A stretch of 64,000 nt of DNA, from assembly GCA_003222675.1 (NCBI GenBank), contig QHWT01000074.1, forward strand, positions 62,001-126,000, given 5' to 3'. The position numbers were made by a program, and so were the translations under genes. The DNA is from Acidobacteriota bacterium. GTDB lineage: Bacteria > Acidobacteriota > Vicinamibacteria > Vicinamibacterales > 2-12-FULL-66-21. Positions 55,722 to 64,000 of this stretch are shown here, in pieces. The first letter of the stretch is position 1, and each line of letters starts with the position of its first letter. Under the pieces are notes generated by a model that was given only the letters and a program-made list of their open reading frames with translations, had not been told where the DNA came from and made no database searches.

Positions 55722-57566
55722 TTACAGCCGACCCATCCACCGGAGAATTCCCAGCGTGAGCCATGGGACGTAGGTGATGAGCAGCACGCCAATCGCCAGG
55801 ATGCCGAGCATCGGCAGCGTCGCCCACGTTACCTCGAGCACCGGCTTCTTGAACCTCACCGAGGCGAGCAGCAGGTTCAGTCCGAGCGGCGGATGTAGAA
55901 ATCCCAGCTCGAGATTGGCGATGAAAATGATGCCGAGGTGCACGTAATCGATGCCGTAGATGTCCGCCAGGGGCAGGATCAGCGGCACGATGACAACGAT
56001 GGCGGAGAAGATGTCCATCAGCGTGCCGACCGCCAGCAGGAACACGTTCAGGAACAGCAGGAACACGAGTCGCGAGTGTACGTGCGCCTGCGTCCACTCG
56101 ACGAGCTTCGTCGGGATCTGCGCGAATACCAGGTAGTCGGTCAGGGCGGCCGCAACAGCCAGGATCAGCAGGACTCCGCCTACCAGTGCGATGCAGTCGG
56201 CGGCCACGCGGAAGACGTCCGTCCACGACGGCAGGTCCCGGTTGACGTATCGCTGCACGATCACCGTGTAGAGTGCCGCCATCGGCGCCGACTCGACGAG
56301 CGTGGCCACGCCGCCGATGAACGATCCGACGACGAAAACCGGCAGCGTTAGCTCCCACTTCGCCTCCCACAACGCTCCCAGCGCCTCCGGGATCCGGAAG
56401 GGCGTGCGCTCGGCATGCGTCCGGACTCCCTCTCGGACCCCCAGCGATGCGAGCAGTCCAACCATCAGCAGGCCAGGGACCAAACCACCGATGAAGAGAT
56501 CTTCTATTGACGCCTTCTGCGAGACGATCCCATAGAGCATCAGCGGCAGAGACAGAGGGAAGAGGAGGCCGAGCGAGCCCGATGCGGTGAGGAGGCCGAT
56601 CGAGAACCGCTCGCGATAGCCGCTTGCCACCAGCGCCGGCAGCAGGAGACCGCCGAGCACCAGGATCGTGACGCCAGATCCGCCGGTGAACAGCGTGAAG
56701 AACGCGCACAGCATGGCGGCGGCGATCGCCGTCCCGCCTGGCGCCCAGCCGAACCAGGCGCGGAACACGCGCAACAGCCGCTCAGAGGATCGCCCTTCCG
56801 CGAGCAGGAAGCCGGCAAGCGTGAAGAGCGGAATCGCGGCCACACCCGTGGAGGTCGTGAGCTCCTGGTACGCCATCATCGGAAGCACGACCGGCGGGTT
56901 GCCGAGCGTGAGCGAGGCGAAGAGCGCGATGCCGGCCAGCAGCGAGAAGATCGGCGCGCCCGCGATGCCGGCCAGCTGCAGCAGGATCAGCCAGGGGGAC
57001 AACGGATACCCTGCCAGCGACGCGTGCGCCTGGTTGATGGCGATTCCGGCAGCGATGCCGAGCAGTGCGATGATCCGTCCCGGCCATGTCGGCGACGCGC
57101 GCAACGCGAGCCGGACCGCGATCAGCGCAAAGCCGATCGGGAGCGCCAGATCCGCGACCCAGACCGGGATCGCGGCGCTGAGCATCGTGCCCGCCGTGCG
57201 ATCGCTGCCGACGAGGGTGACGCTGGCGAGGCAGAGGACGGTCGCAATCAGCGCGGCAACCGTGCCGGCCAGGACATGCGCGGCTGCGCCGACCCGCCCC
57301 TTCGGCAGGAACTCGCCGGTGGCGAGCGTCAGCAGCTTGCCGTCGCGCGCCGCCACGGCCGCCCCGAACACCCCGAGCCACAGCGTCAGCGCCGACACGA
57401 TCGCGGCCGACCCGGGAATGGCCGCGTGCAGGAACCGTCGCGAGGCAATCTCGGCGAGCGGCAGCAGCATGATGCCGGCGAGCGTCAGGCTCGCGACGCG
57501 GTTCTCGAACTGTGCGGCGAGCGCGGTTAGCCGCGCGCTACCGGCCGTGCGACTTGCGGAACGCAT
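55722..57566 (-). CDS. TRAP transporter fused DctQM permease
   Basis: The 614-residue product joins a small DctQ-like part (residues 1-160: RVASLTLAGIMLLPLAEIASRRFL, WLGVFGAAVAARDGKLLTLA) with a large DctM-like part: IFSLLAGIALFASLTL, AIPLFTLAGFLLAEGRSSERLLRVFRAWFGWAPGGTAIAAAMLCAFFTLFTGGSGVTILVLGGLL, and FLHPPLGLNLLLASVRFKKP near the end. It imports a small organic acid with Na+ or H+ using the binding protein upstream. Its start overlaps the dctP end by 29 bp. Confidence 0.9.
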   Translation of the reverse strand: MRSASRTAGSARLTALAAQFENRVASLTLAGIMLLPLAEIASRRFLHAAIPGSAAIVSALTLWLGVFGAAVAARDGKLLTLATGEFLPKGRVGAAAHVLAGTVAALIATVLCLASVTLVGSDRTAGTMLSAAIPVWVADLALPIGFALIAVRLALRASPTWPGRIIALLGIAAGIAINQAHASLAGYPLSPWLILLQLAGIAGAPIFSLLAGIALFASLTLGNPPVVLPMMAYQELTTSTGVAAIPLFTLAGFLLAEGRSSERLLRVFRAWFGWAPGGTAIAAAMLCAFFTLFTGGSGVTILVLGGLLLPALVASGYRERFSIGLLTASGSLGLLFPLSLPLMLYGIVSQKASIEDLFIGGLVPGLLMVGLLASLGVREGVRTHAERTPFRIPEALGALWEAKWELTLPVFVVGSFIGGVATLVESAPMAALYTVIVQRYVNRDLPSWTDVFRVAADCIALVGGVLLILAVAAALTDYLVFAQIPTKLVEWTQAHVHSRLVFLLFLNVFLLAVGTLMDIFSAIVVIVPLILPLADIYGIDYVHLGIIFIANLELGFLHPPLGLNLLLASVRFKKPVLEVTWATLPMLGILAIGVLLITYVPWLTLGILRWMGRL

Positions 57567-58545
57567 TGCGCTCCTGCACCGCCGCGGCGTAGATGTCGGC
57601 AGGCACCATGCTTCCGCGCATCGTCGCAGTTACCTCGGTCGCCGCCGCGCGGAACTCCGCGGCCGCTTTCGGATCGAGCGTGATCACCTGGAGGCCGCGC
57701 GCCTGCATCTGCTTGATCGACTCGGCGTCCTGGATCGGCGCTTCGGTCCTGACGCGCTGCTCGAGCGCCTGCGCGGCGGCCGTCAACTTCGCGCGATCGT
57801 CCGGGGTGACGCGATTCCAGGCGGTGTTTGTGACGATGAGCCCGGCGACGAGAGGCGCGATGTGCACGTCGAGCATGTACTTCGCATCGCGGAAGATCTG
57901 CAGCGAGAGCGCGAGGTACGGCGGGTTGGGCGCGGCGTCGATGAGTCCTGTCGAGAGCTTCAACTGCGTCGGGATGTCGGCTGGCAGCAGCGCAACGGGA
58001 TGGAATCCGTTCGAGACGTACCAGCTGACCCATTTGTCGGCCCCCTTCGAGGCGAAGAGCTTCGCGTTCTTCACGTCGGCCAGCGTGCGCAGGGGCTTCT
58101 TCGAAAAGAGCTCCACCCATCCGGCCGTACCCCAACCGAGGAGATGCAACCCCTTCGCCTGCAGCCGCTGCTCCAGCATCGGAGTCAGCCTCTTCTCGAT
58201 GGCCGCCTCTTCGTCTGACGTGTCGATGAAGAACGGCATCCCCAGCACGTTGAACGCCTCATCGAGCTCCGCGAGGCCGACCGACGTCAGGAACGCCGCC
58301 TGCAAGACGTCGTTCTGCATCTTCTTGAGCGTCGTCGACTCGTCTCCCTGCGTCCCGCCCGGATACACCGTCAGCGTCACGCGCCCCATGGTGTCCTTGT
58401 TCCAGGTGTTGCCCATGTCGAGCAGTGCCTTGTGCCACGAGGTGTTGGCAGGGACGAGCGTCGCCAGCCTGATGTCCGTTGCGGCCGAGAGAGTGACGCA
58501 GGCCAGGATGACGATCGCAATCGACAGTCGCATTCGCACGGACAT
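57538..58545 (-). CDS. TRAP transporter substrate-binding protein (DctP family)
   Basis: The 335-residue product has a signal peptide (LSIAIVILACVTLSAA). The DctP fold follows: TDIRLATLVPANTSWHKALLDMGNTWNKDTMGRVTLTVYPGGTQGDESTTLKKMQNDVLQAAFLTSVGLAEL. LADVKNAKLFASKGADKWVSWYVSNGFHPVALLPADIPTQLKLSTGLIDAAPNPP covers the ligand-contact region. Second gene of the TatT-DctP-DctQM operon. The ligand may be unusual, since TatT-linked systems are thought to take hydrophobic substrates. Confidence 0.88.
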   Translation of the reverse strand: MSVRMRLSIAIVILACVTLSAATDIRLATLVPANTSWHKALLDMGNTWNKDTMGRVTLTVYPGGTQGDESTTLKKMQNDVLQAAFLTSVGLAELDEAFNVLGMPFFIDTSDEEAAIEKRLTPMLEQRLQAKGLHLLGWGTAGWVELFSKKPLRTLADVKNAKLFASKGADKWVSWYVSNGFHPVALLPADIPTQLKLSTGLIDAAPNPPYLALSLQIFRDAKYMLDVHIAPLVAGLIVTNTAWNRVTPDDRAKLTAAAQALEQRVRTEAPIQDAESIKQMQARGLQVITLDPKAAAEFRAAATEVTATMRGSMVPADIYAAAVQERNAFRKSHGR

Positions 58546-58551
58546 TTATCC

Positions 58552-59532
58552 TCACTTCGTGAACATCGTATCGATGTGATCGAGCAGCGCGCGCGCGCGG
58601 CGCTGCTGCACCAGCGTGATGAGGCGGTTGTGTGGATCCCGTTCCGGATCAATCGCGAGCGCCTTCCTCAGCAACGATTCGAACTCGGTGCGATCCTGCG
58701 CGGGCATCGCGATGCCGACGGCCAGCGCGACGTACGGACCGGGCGAGCGGCCCCCTTCGAGCTCGATGGCGCGCGCGAAATGCTCGCGCGCCCGCGCGGG
58801 CGATCCGCCGAGCGCCTCCGGCAGGCTCTCGAGCGAGATGAACATCTCCTGGAGCGTGCCGTTTCCCCACGAGGAGTCCAGCGCGAGCGCGCGGTCGGCC
58901 AGTGCGCGGACGACGGGCATGTCGATAACGAGCTCCGGCTTGTCCACGCCGAGACCGATCGCGGATCCCCACGACGCAGCCGTCCAATAGAGCAGGGGGA
59001 CATCGGACTTGCGCGCCGCCGTGAGCGCCCGGGCCGGATCGGCCAACAGCTTCGGCCCGATCCCCGGGAACCGCACTTCCATCGCGCGGACGCAGTAGCC
59101 GCGCGCGCGAAGGTACAGCTTCAGGGCGCGGGCGTTGAGGTGCGCAACCTCGTCGTGGTGCTGCGCCTCGCCGAGCTCCAGCGCCTCGGTCTCGAGATAG
59201 GCGAGCCCGAACTGCGTGAAGTTGCTGCAGGTGGCGATCAGCAGATCCTTGTTCTTCGGGGCCGATTCGAGAAGCGACTCGTAGAGTTTGAGGCCGAAGG
59301 GAATGGCCTGCCCGACCAGCTCGAGATCGTCGTCACGGGTGAACACGTCACCGCTGGAGGCGAGCGTGCTGGCGACCATACCGACAGCCCTGCGCTTGAC
59401 CAGCGCGCATCCCGGCAACATGGTAAGGGCGCAGGCTACCGCCAGGACGTGAAAATAGCTCAGATGCGCCGGGTATCGGTATCCTGCACCGGCTATGATT
59501 TGTGGGCGCCAAAGGAAGACCATCTTCTTCAC
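58552..59532 (-). CDS. TRAP-associated TatT family lipoprotein (TPR-like)
   Basis: The product (326 residues in the longest frame) matches TatT, the helical partner of TRAP systems first described in Treponema pallidum (Tp0956). The lipobox ACALTMLPGC is preceded by a hydrophobic stretch. FSNFTQFGLAYLETEALE-like segments (CSNFTQFGLAYLE) and repeated helices follow: ALTAARKSDVPLLYWTAASWGSAIGL, VVRALADRALALDSSWGNGTLQEMFISLESLPEALGG, ARAREHFARAIELEGGRSPGPYVALA. The start is uncertain: the ATG at 59532 gives a long, odd leader that overlaps a decayed kinase gene on the other strand. It lies 6 bp before dctP. Confidence 0.85.
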   Translation of the reverse strand: MKKMVFLWRPQIIAGAGYRYPAHLSYFHVLAVACALTMLPGCALVKRRAVGMVASTLASSGDVFTRDDDLELVGQAIPFGLKLYESLLESAPKNKDLLIATCSNFTQFGLAYLETEALELGEAQHHDEVAHLNARALKLYLRARGYCVRAMEVRFPGIGPKLLADPARALTAARKSDVPLLYWTAASWGSAIGLGVDKPELVIDMPVVRALADRALALDSSWGNGTLQEMFISLESLPEALGGSPARAREHFARAIELEGGRSPGPYVALAVGIAMPAQDRTEFESLLRKALAIDPERDPHNRLITLVQQRRARALLDHIDTMFTK

Positions 59533-59886
59533 CGTGTTCGGGATCTGTCTCGCCGCGGCAGCCGTCTGAACGTCAGCTGGCCCGTGCTGAAGAGGCGCGG
59601 GCGTCCTCGCGGGCGTCCTGATGATGTTTGTCTACATTGTCTTCCCGGCATCATCGCGGGATGGTCATCCATACAATTTTTCTCGAAGGGAATCCGCCGC
59701 AACGAGCAGCCCCGAGTCTTCATTAACGCCGTCACCCCCGAGCTGAAGACGCCGTTCGCGCCGATCCGAATGTACCTGCAAACGCTGCGATCGCGGACCG
59801 ATCTTCAACGTTGGCTTGCCGCGAGGACGCAACGGCTAGGCCGACGGAGCTCGCCTGGCTCGCCACCCGAAGGACGCTGGACCTGA
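59495..59886 (+). pseudogene. Decayed sensor histidine kinase, N-terminal part only
   Basis: From ATG 59495 the strand reads CGRQRKTIFFTVFGICLAAAAV, then a shifted frame NVSWPVLK, then GVLAGVLMMFVYIVF, then IRRNEQPRVFINAVTPELKTPFAPIRMYLQTL. In kinases of this type the last segment is the H-box, where SHELKTP holds the phospho-acceptor His; here it is Pro. At least three frame changes and loss of the ATPase domain make it clearly dead. It overlaps the 5' end of the tatT frame on the opposite strand. Confidence 0.7.
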
Positions 59887-59954
59887 TGTGCGGGTGTTGG
59901 AACCGACTCGTGCGGTGGTTGAGACGAATCGAAGACCTGCGCCATGCGGTGTGA
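59878..59954 (+). repeat. Imperfect direct repeat flanking the toxin-antitoxin pair, copy 1
   Basis: Begins ctggacctgatgtgcggg and can be read as DLMCGCWNRLVRWLRRIEDL before a stop. Copy 2 at 60935-61005 reads DLMCASWNRVRSWLSQVDAL before a stop. Similarity at peptide level suggests a shared coding ancestor. Confidence 0.5.
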
Positions 59955-60038
59955 GGCCCTCAGACGCATGACTTGCGGCGCAACCGCGCCAGCACCCTAA
60001 ACGCAAGCCGCAGTTCTCGCGACCCGGGATCTGGGGCG

Positions 60039-60044
60039 TAGAAT
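60039..60044 (+). promoter_or_regulatory. -10 element of the leaderless toxin-antitoxin-like operon
   Basis: TAGAAT ends 7 nt before the GTG start at 60052. No ribosome binding site fits; the -35 is weak. Confidence 0.5.
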
Positions 60045-60051
60045 CGACTGA

Positions 60052-60333
60052 GTGCGGGTCCGGTACTATCTCGATCCGGCCACGGGAGAGCCGCACATTC
60101 ATCAGCACAACGTGCAGGAGATCGAAGTCGAGGAAGTACTGGCGAGACCGCTAGAAGATCGTCCTGGACGCGAGCAGTCCAGAGTCGCCTTGGGCCAGAC
60201 CGAAGCGGGCCGGTACCTGCGCGTCGTCTACGTTCCTGATCCGGAGCCCGAGTCGGTGTTCGTGATCACCGCGTACGATCTCGGGCCGAAGGCTTTGAAG
60301 GCATTGCGCCGGCGTCGCCGGAGGAAGAAATGA
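60052..60333 (+). CDS. DUF4258/BrnT-like putative toxin
   Basis: A 93-residue product: RVRYYLDPATGEPHIHQHN, VEEVLARPLEDRPGREQSR, ALGQTEAGRYLRVVYVPDPE and SVFVITAYDLGPKALKALRR ending in a basic run. Size, the GRYLRVVY core strand and the VFVITAYD end resemble DUF4258 and BrnT-type toxins of the RelE/BrnT fold. The overlapping partner gene supports a toxin-antitoxin module. Toxicity is inference. The GTG start follows a -10 by 7 nt. Confidence 0.65.
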   Translation: MRVRYYLDPATGEPHIHQHNVQEIEVEEVLARPLEDRPGREQSRVALGQTEAGRYLRVVYVPDPEPESVFVITAYDLGPKALKALRRRRRRKK

Positions 60334-60530
60334 AACAGAGCAAATTCCCGCCAGGTTGGGACGAGGAGCGCGTTCGCCGAGTGCTTGAACAGTACGATAC
60401 GCAGTCAGATGACGAGGCAATCGCCGAAGACGAAGCGGCGTACGAGTCAACGACACACACGACGATGGAGATCCCAGTCGATCTCGTTCCTAAGGTCCGT
60501 GAACTCCTTGCGAAACGCCGCGCTGGCTGA
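60330..60530 (+). CDS. Putative antitoxin partner of the DUF4258-like gene
   Basis: A 66-residue product: MKQSKFPPGWDEERVRRVLE, QYDTQSDDEAIAEDEAAYES and MEIPVDLVPKVRELLAKRR. The first 40 residues are acidic and probably neutralise the basic partner. The end PVDLVPKVRELLAKR is a typical short antitoxin tail. It overlaps the upstream gene as ATGA (60330-60333). Confidence 0.65.
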   Translation: MKQSKFPPGWDEERVRRVLEQYDTQSDDEAIAEDEAAYESTTHTTMEIPVDLVPKVRELLAKRRAG

Positions 60531-60540
60531 TGTTGTGTGG

Positions 60541-60672
60541 CGTTCTGTGAACGTTTGACAACGTGGCCTGGCCAATCTTTCCTGACCCACGTTTGACGTG
60601 AGTCCGGTGTAGTACCGACGTGAGTCGCTGATGCTACGGAGCACATACACGAACCGCTGGGAGTGCACGGCC
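60541..60672 (-). pseudogene. Remnant of a GIY-YIG nuclease gene
   Basis: The minus strand reads RFVYVLRSISDSRRYYTGLTSNVG, the N-terminal beta-hairpin of single-domain GIY-YIG endonucleases (YVLRS and YYTGLT). Homology then breaks down (QERLARPRCQTF) and the catalytic Arg/Glu region is absent. The rest of 60531-61047 shows no gene apart from the repeat at 60935-61005 and a small GTCGC-TTC-GCGAC hairpin near 60879. Confidence 0.55.
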
Positions 60673-60934
60673 CGCGAGATGCAAGATTTTGACCCGTGAG
60701 AAATCACTTGAATTCGTCGCGATCGTCGCGGCGCAAGAGCGGGTCCATCGCGGTATTTGCGACGAAAACGCGCCGACCGATGGGCAGAATCTGCGGAACC
60801 TTCGCCTGAGATCGAGAGCGAAGGTTGCCTTGCCACCCGTAGCTCTCGCCGGTGACACAGACAGTCCTCCGTCCCGTCGCTTCGCGACGCTATGGGGGAC
60901 ACCCTCCGCGTGTAGACGGGAGAGCGGAGGGTGG

Positions 60935-61005
60935 TGGACCTGATGTGCGCGAGTTGGAACCGAGTGCGTAGCTGGTTAAGCCAGGTCGATGCACTGCGTG
61001 CGTAG
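60935..61005 (+). repeat. Imperfect direct repeat flanking the toxin-antitoxin pair, copy 2
   Basis: Begins tggacctgatgtgcgcgag. See copy 1 at 59878-59954. The copies are about 1.06 kb apart and in the same orientation. Confidence 0.5.
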
Positions 61006-61047
61006 GTGACCGAGAGTGCGCGACCGCCGCACGACCCGTACGCTCGG

Positions 61048-63443
61048 TCAATCGCAGCGAAGCATCTGGATCGGGTCGACGCGCGCGGCCCTGCGTGAGG
61101 GGATGTATCCAGCGGCAAGCGCTGCAGCGACCACGAGCAGCACACCGGCGCCAAACGCTGGCGCATCGAACACGCGCATGAAGACCATCTGCGAAGCAAG
61201 CAGGCGGGATAAACCGATAGCGAGCGCGACTCCCAGGCCGACTCCGGTTGCAACAATGCGCAACGATTGGTTCAGTATCAGAGCTGTGACGCCGCCGGCC
61301 GTCGCACCAAGCGCCACGCGGACGCCAATCTCCTTTGTTCGCTGCGTCACCAGATAGGACACCGTGCCGTAGACGCCGGACACTGTCAGCAGCAGCGCGA
61401 GTCCGCCGACGGCCACTCCGATCAGGGATGCGGCGCGAAAAGGGTACAGGCCAGCAGCGCGGTATTGATCGAGAGAGTGGATGTCACTGATGCCGCCAGG
61501 GACGAGTCCCGCCAGCCGTGAATCCAGCCCACGCCGTTCGCTCTCGACATTTCCGCGCACGCGCACCAGAACGGCTCCCCTCGTCGAGGATCCGGTTGGC
61601 AGATAGATCAGAGCGGGATCTTTTCCATACGCGATGCAGCAGGTCACAATATCGCCGGCGATGCCGATGATGCGGACGTCTCGAACTGGCTTTCCCGCCA
61701 GATGCATCATCTGCCCGAGCGGATTCTCGCTACCAAAGAGACGATGCGCCGCGGCTGCGCTCACGATCGCGACCGGCTCCTCGGAGACCGTCTCCTGCGG
61801 TGTGAAATTGCGGCCGCGCAGGATCGGGATGCTCAATAGGTCAAAATACCTGGCGACACGTAATTGTACGCCGCGCTGATCGCCGAACCATCCTGCGTGA
61901 CCATCGTGATGCTCGGGACCAGCCCGCCGAGCGGAATCGAGGAAGCGGCCGCGATCGCGTCCACGACCGGGTCAGAGACTATGGCATCGAGTACGCGCCT
62001 GCGAGCGTTTTCGACAACTTCCATCGCGACCACTCCGCCGGTGCGGAAGCCGATATCGAATGAGCTCATCGCGACGGTCGTTCGAAGAAGCGCGCCGCAT
62101 GCGACCAGCAGCAGAGTGCAGGCAGTGATTTGCGCGAGCACGAGTCCGTTGCGAAGACGCACCGGCCTGAGATCTGCGGCGAATTCTCCTCGCGCGGCGA
62201 GGATGACATTCGAGCGAGTCGCCTGGATCGCAGGCACGAGCCCGAAGAGAACAGCAGATGTCAGAGCGGCGAAGAACATGAACACAATGACGCGCCAGTC
62301 GACCGGAAGCGTCACCTCGTGCAGCAACTCGAGCATGTCCCTCGGAACTGTCACGTACATTATGCGAAGCGACGCTTCGATTGTGACTTGCGAAACGATC
62401 CACCCGAGGAAAGCGGCCGGGACGGAAAGTAGAACGCTCTCGGTCAGCAGTTGTCTGATGAGTCGACCGCGGGCGGCGCCAAGCGACAGGCGGATTCCGA
62501 TCTCCCGCTGCCGTGTCACGGCACGGGCCAGCATCATGCTGGCCACGTTGGCGCATGCCAGCAGCAGCGCGAGAGCGAAAGCGGCCGCCAGCGGGCTGAA
62601 CACGAGAAGGAGTTCGCGCGTTAGAGGAATAGCGGTCGCATTGGAACGGAGGAGAACACCGACGGCTTTGCGCTCGTCAGGCTGTTGCGACGTCATCTGC
62701 CGGGACCACGCCGCCAGCGTCGCTTCCGCACTCGAGATACGCTGACCCGGGCGGATTCGTCCGATGATCGTGAGCCTTTCCGGATGCTCGGCCCCGAAAA
62801 GGTCGGGGCCGTCCTGCAGCCGGCCGGCAACGGTCACTGGAGCCCAGAAGTCGCGTGGTACTTCGCTCAGATCCTGAAATCCTTTGCGGGCCACTCCGAT
62901 TACTTGCATCGGAGAACCGCGGATCATGATCTTTGCCCCGATGATGTCCGTCCGACCGGCGAAGATTGTTTGCCACGCTTCGTAACTGAGGACGACAACC
63001 GGATCACGCCCCGGCACGGCCGCATCTTCGGGCAGGAGGGTTCGACCGAGCGAGGTGCCGACGCCCAGCATTTGAAAGTAGTTTCCAGTGACCAGTTGCC
63101 CCTGAAAGACACGACCGTTCAGGCGCGTTTGTACAGATTCGACCGCCGCGACCTCGGAGAAGACGCCGTTATTTTCGCGAAAACGCCGATATTCATCCCA
63201 TGAGAACGTGTGCTCCCGGCCCGCACGGGTTGTCCACGTGAACGTGTACAGGCTGTAGGGATCGCGGATGGGGATGGGACGAAGAACATACGCGTTGAAC
63301 AGCGTGAAGAGCGCCATGTTGATGCCGAGGCCGAGTGCGATCGTCGCGGCCACGGTCAAAACGAACCCTGGACTGCGACGGAAGGCCCTCAACGCATACC
63401 GGACATCGAGAAACGTTGTCTCGAAGGCTTGTCTCACACCCAC
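61048..63443 (-). pseudogene. ADOP-class ABC transporter permease, copy 5, frameshifted
   Basis: From about GTG 63443 the frame reads VRQAFETTFLDVRYALRAFRRSPGFVLTVAATIALGLGINMALF, the first periplasmic domain and LLLACANVASMMLARAVTRQREIGIRLSLGAARGRLIRQL. It stops at 61833 after YNYVSPGILTY. The next frame (from 61836) continues SIPILRGRNFTPQE to the C-terminal FtsX domain ending VDPIQMLRCD. Reading one extra base near 61852 restores PGYFDLLSIPILRGRNF, so a single-base deletion separates them. It could be a sequencing error. The upstream part of the first frame (to 63887) belongs to an unrelated toxin gene. Confidence 0.85.
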
Positions 63444-63573
63444 GGTCGCACGACTCCATTCACGGCGTAGCGTCCATGTCGTACATACGCGCACAGGGGT
63501 TGTTTGGTTAACGCCGTTTGCCCGCTGCAAGAGCCATTGGTAGCGGGTCTCCATCCAATCTTGACGACAATGC

Positions 63574-63887
63574 TCACGGTTCTGCGCGGGCAAGCCAGTA
63601 CAGGGGGCGACGCTTCGCATGTGCGATCGCCAGCACGAGCACACAGTCCTGATGCTGTTCGAAGGCGACCACGTATGGAAAGCGATGCATCGTGTGTCGG
63701 CGAATAGCGGGTGTGCGATCGTGGAGGCCGTCCAGGGTGGAGACGATTCCGGCTCGCGGCTGATTCGGTCGAGGGCGGACGCGACCGCGTTGAGGAACTC
63801 GGCGCCGAGACCATCGCGTTGCTCGTCGTACCAGAGCGCGGCGCTGCGAAGCTCGGTGCGCGCGTCAGGAGGTAGTTCGACGCGCAC
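63574..63887 (-). pseudogene. RelE/ParE family toxin, frameshifted
   Basis: From GTG 63887 the frame reads RVELPPDARTELRSAALWYD, EQRDGLGAEFLNAVASALDRI, the N-terminal half of ParE/RelE toxins. The C-terminal half is in another frame: TMHRFPYVVAFEQHQDCVLV, LAIAHAKRRPLYWLARAEP, stop at 63574. The shift lies near 63745-63760. Either a true inactivation or a one-base error. Its start overlaps the antitoxin end by 23 bp. Confidence 0.75.
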
Positions 63888-64000
63888 GCCGTTCGTCGAG
63901 TTCCTTCAGGATCTCGGCTCGTGCTGTGTCCCAATCGGTCGTTTGGACGCGTCCGTCGGCGACGTCGCGTGACCGCCGCTCCAACTCGATTGCCCACGCG
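63865..64000 (-). CDS. Addiction-module antitoxin (partial, runs off right edge)
   Basis: The last 44 residues are visible: AWAIELERRSRDVADGRVQT, then TDWDTARAEILKELDERRAR and RTTS. The pattern W..E...R..D...G.V matches the putative addiction module component family that pairs with RelE/ParE toxins. The N-terminus is outside the window. Confidence 0.65.
   Translation of the reverse strand, partial: AWAIELERRSRDVADGRVQTTDWDTARAEILKELDERRARRTTS

Noticed and set aside
55570-56709. Upstream extension of the VOC frame
   Set aside because: It lies antisense to or within the TRAP permease and non-coding DNA; the VOC domain starts at 55569.
61833-63887. A toxin-permease fusion protein suggested by one continuous 684-codon frame
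   Set aside because: The first ~50 codons are a RelE/ParE N-terminus whose C-terminal half lies in another frame and stops at 63574; the permease starts independently near 63443.

Overview
The window is GC-rich, gene-dense bacterial chromosome. Five large MacB/FtsX-type permeases of the ADOP class, one with a PadR gene directly upstream, plus several PQQ, GMC and esterase-type secreted oxidoreductases and hydrolases, point to a soil Acidobacteriota, probably near the Vicinamibacteria. That assignment is inference from gene content; no rRNA is present.

Left part (1-12.3 kb): cofactor and central metabolism. moaE (cut by the edge) and thiD sit in one minus-strand unit, divergent from bioY. A minus-strand unit of overlapping genes (6816 to 1864) encodes aspartate ammonia-lyase, a putatively exported SAM methyltransferase, a short-chain polyprenyl diphosphate synthase and a membrane phosphodiesterase. 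It diverges from a class I fumarase through a shared -10 region. Glucose-6-phosphate isomerase and erpA form a second divergent pair of the same design. A PHP phosphoesterase overlaps a degenerate ABC-ATPase-like gene.

Middle (12.3-25.4 kb): a gluconate-2-dehydrogenase-type pair with a broken GMC subunit, a putative outer-membrane barrel, sodC, a HAD phosphatase, a clear selenocysteine tRNA (selC), a DUF218 protein, a cold-shock protein with a long leader and a terminator, a MobA/MocA-like nucleotidyltransferase, an esterase/beta-propeller fusion, a BNR protein coupled to a MoaD-like protein, and a split NHEJ pair (ATP-dependent ligase and LigD-type polymerase) whose 3' ends overlap.

Right part (25.5-64 kb): ADOP permeases at 25.5, 29.9, 38.7, 49.4 and 61.0 kb. 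Between them are ArsR/SRPBCC/DinB and PadR units, a PQQ dehydrogenase with heme c, a second G2DH subunit 3/GMC pair, a TIM-barrel isomerase, an esterase-MFS-GT87 operon, a VWA protein, two divergent FAD oxidoreductases (one missing its Rossmann motif), an eight-repeat BACON-like lipoprotein and a TRAP transporter with a TatT component. The stretch 59.5-61.0 kb is decayed: remnants of a histidine kinase and a GIY-YIG nuclease surround an intact small toxin-antitoxin-like pair. The right edge holds a frameshifted RelE/ParE toxin and its antitoxin.

Two themes recur. Many genes have a TANNNT-type -10 hexamer 6-8 nt before the start codon and no room for a ribosome binding site, suggesting widespread leaderless transcription. 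Several genes carry small deletions or single-base shifts, which may be real decay or assembly/read error.
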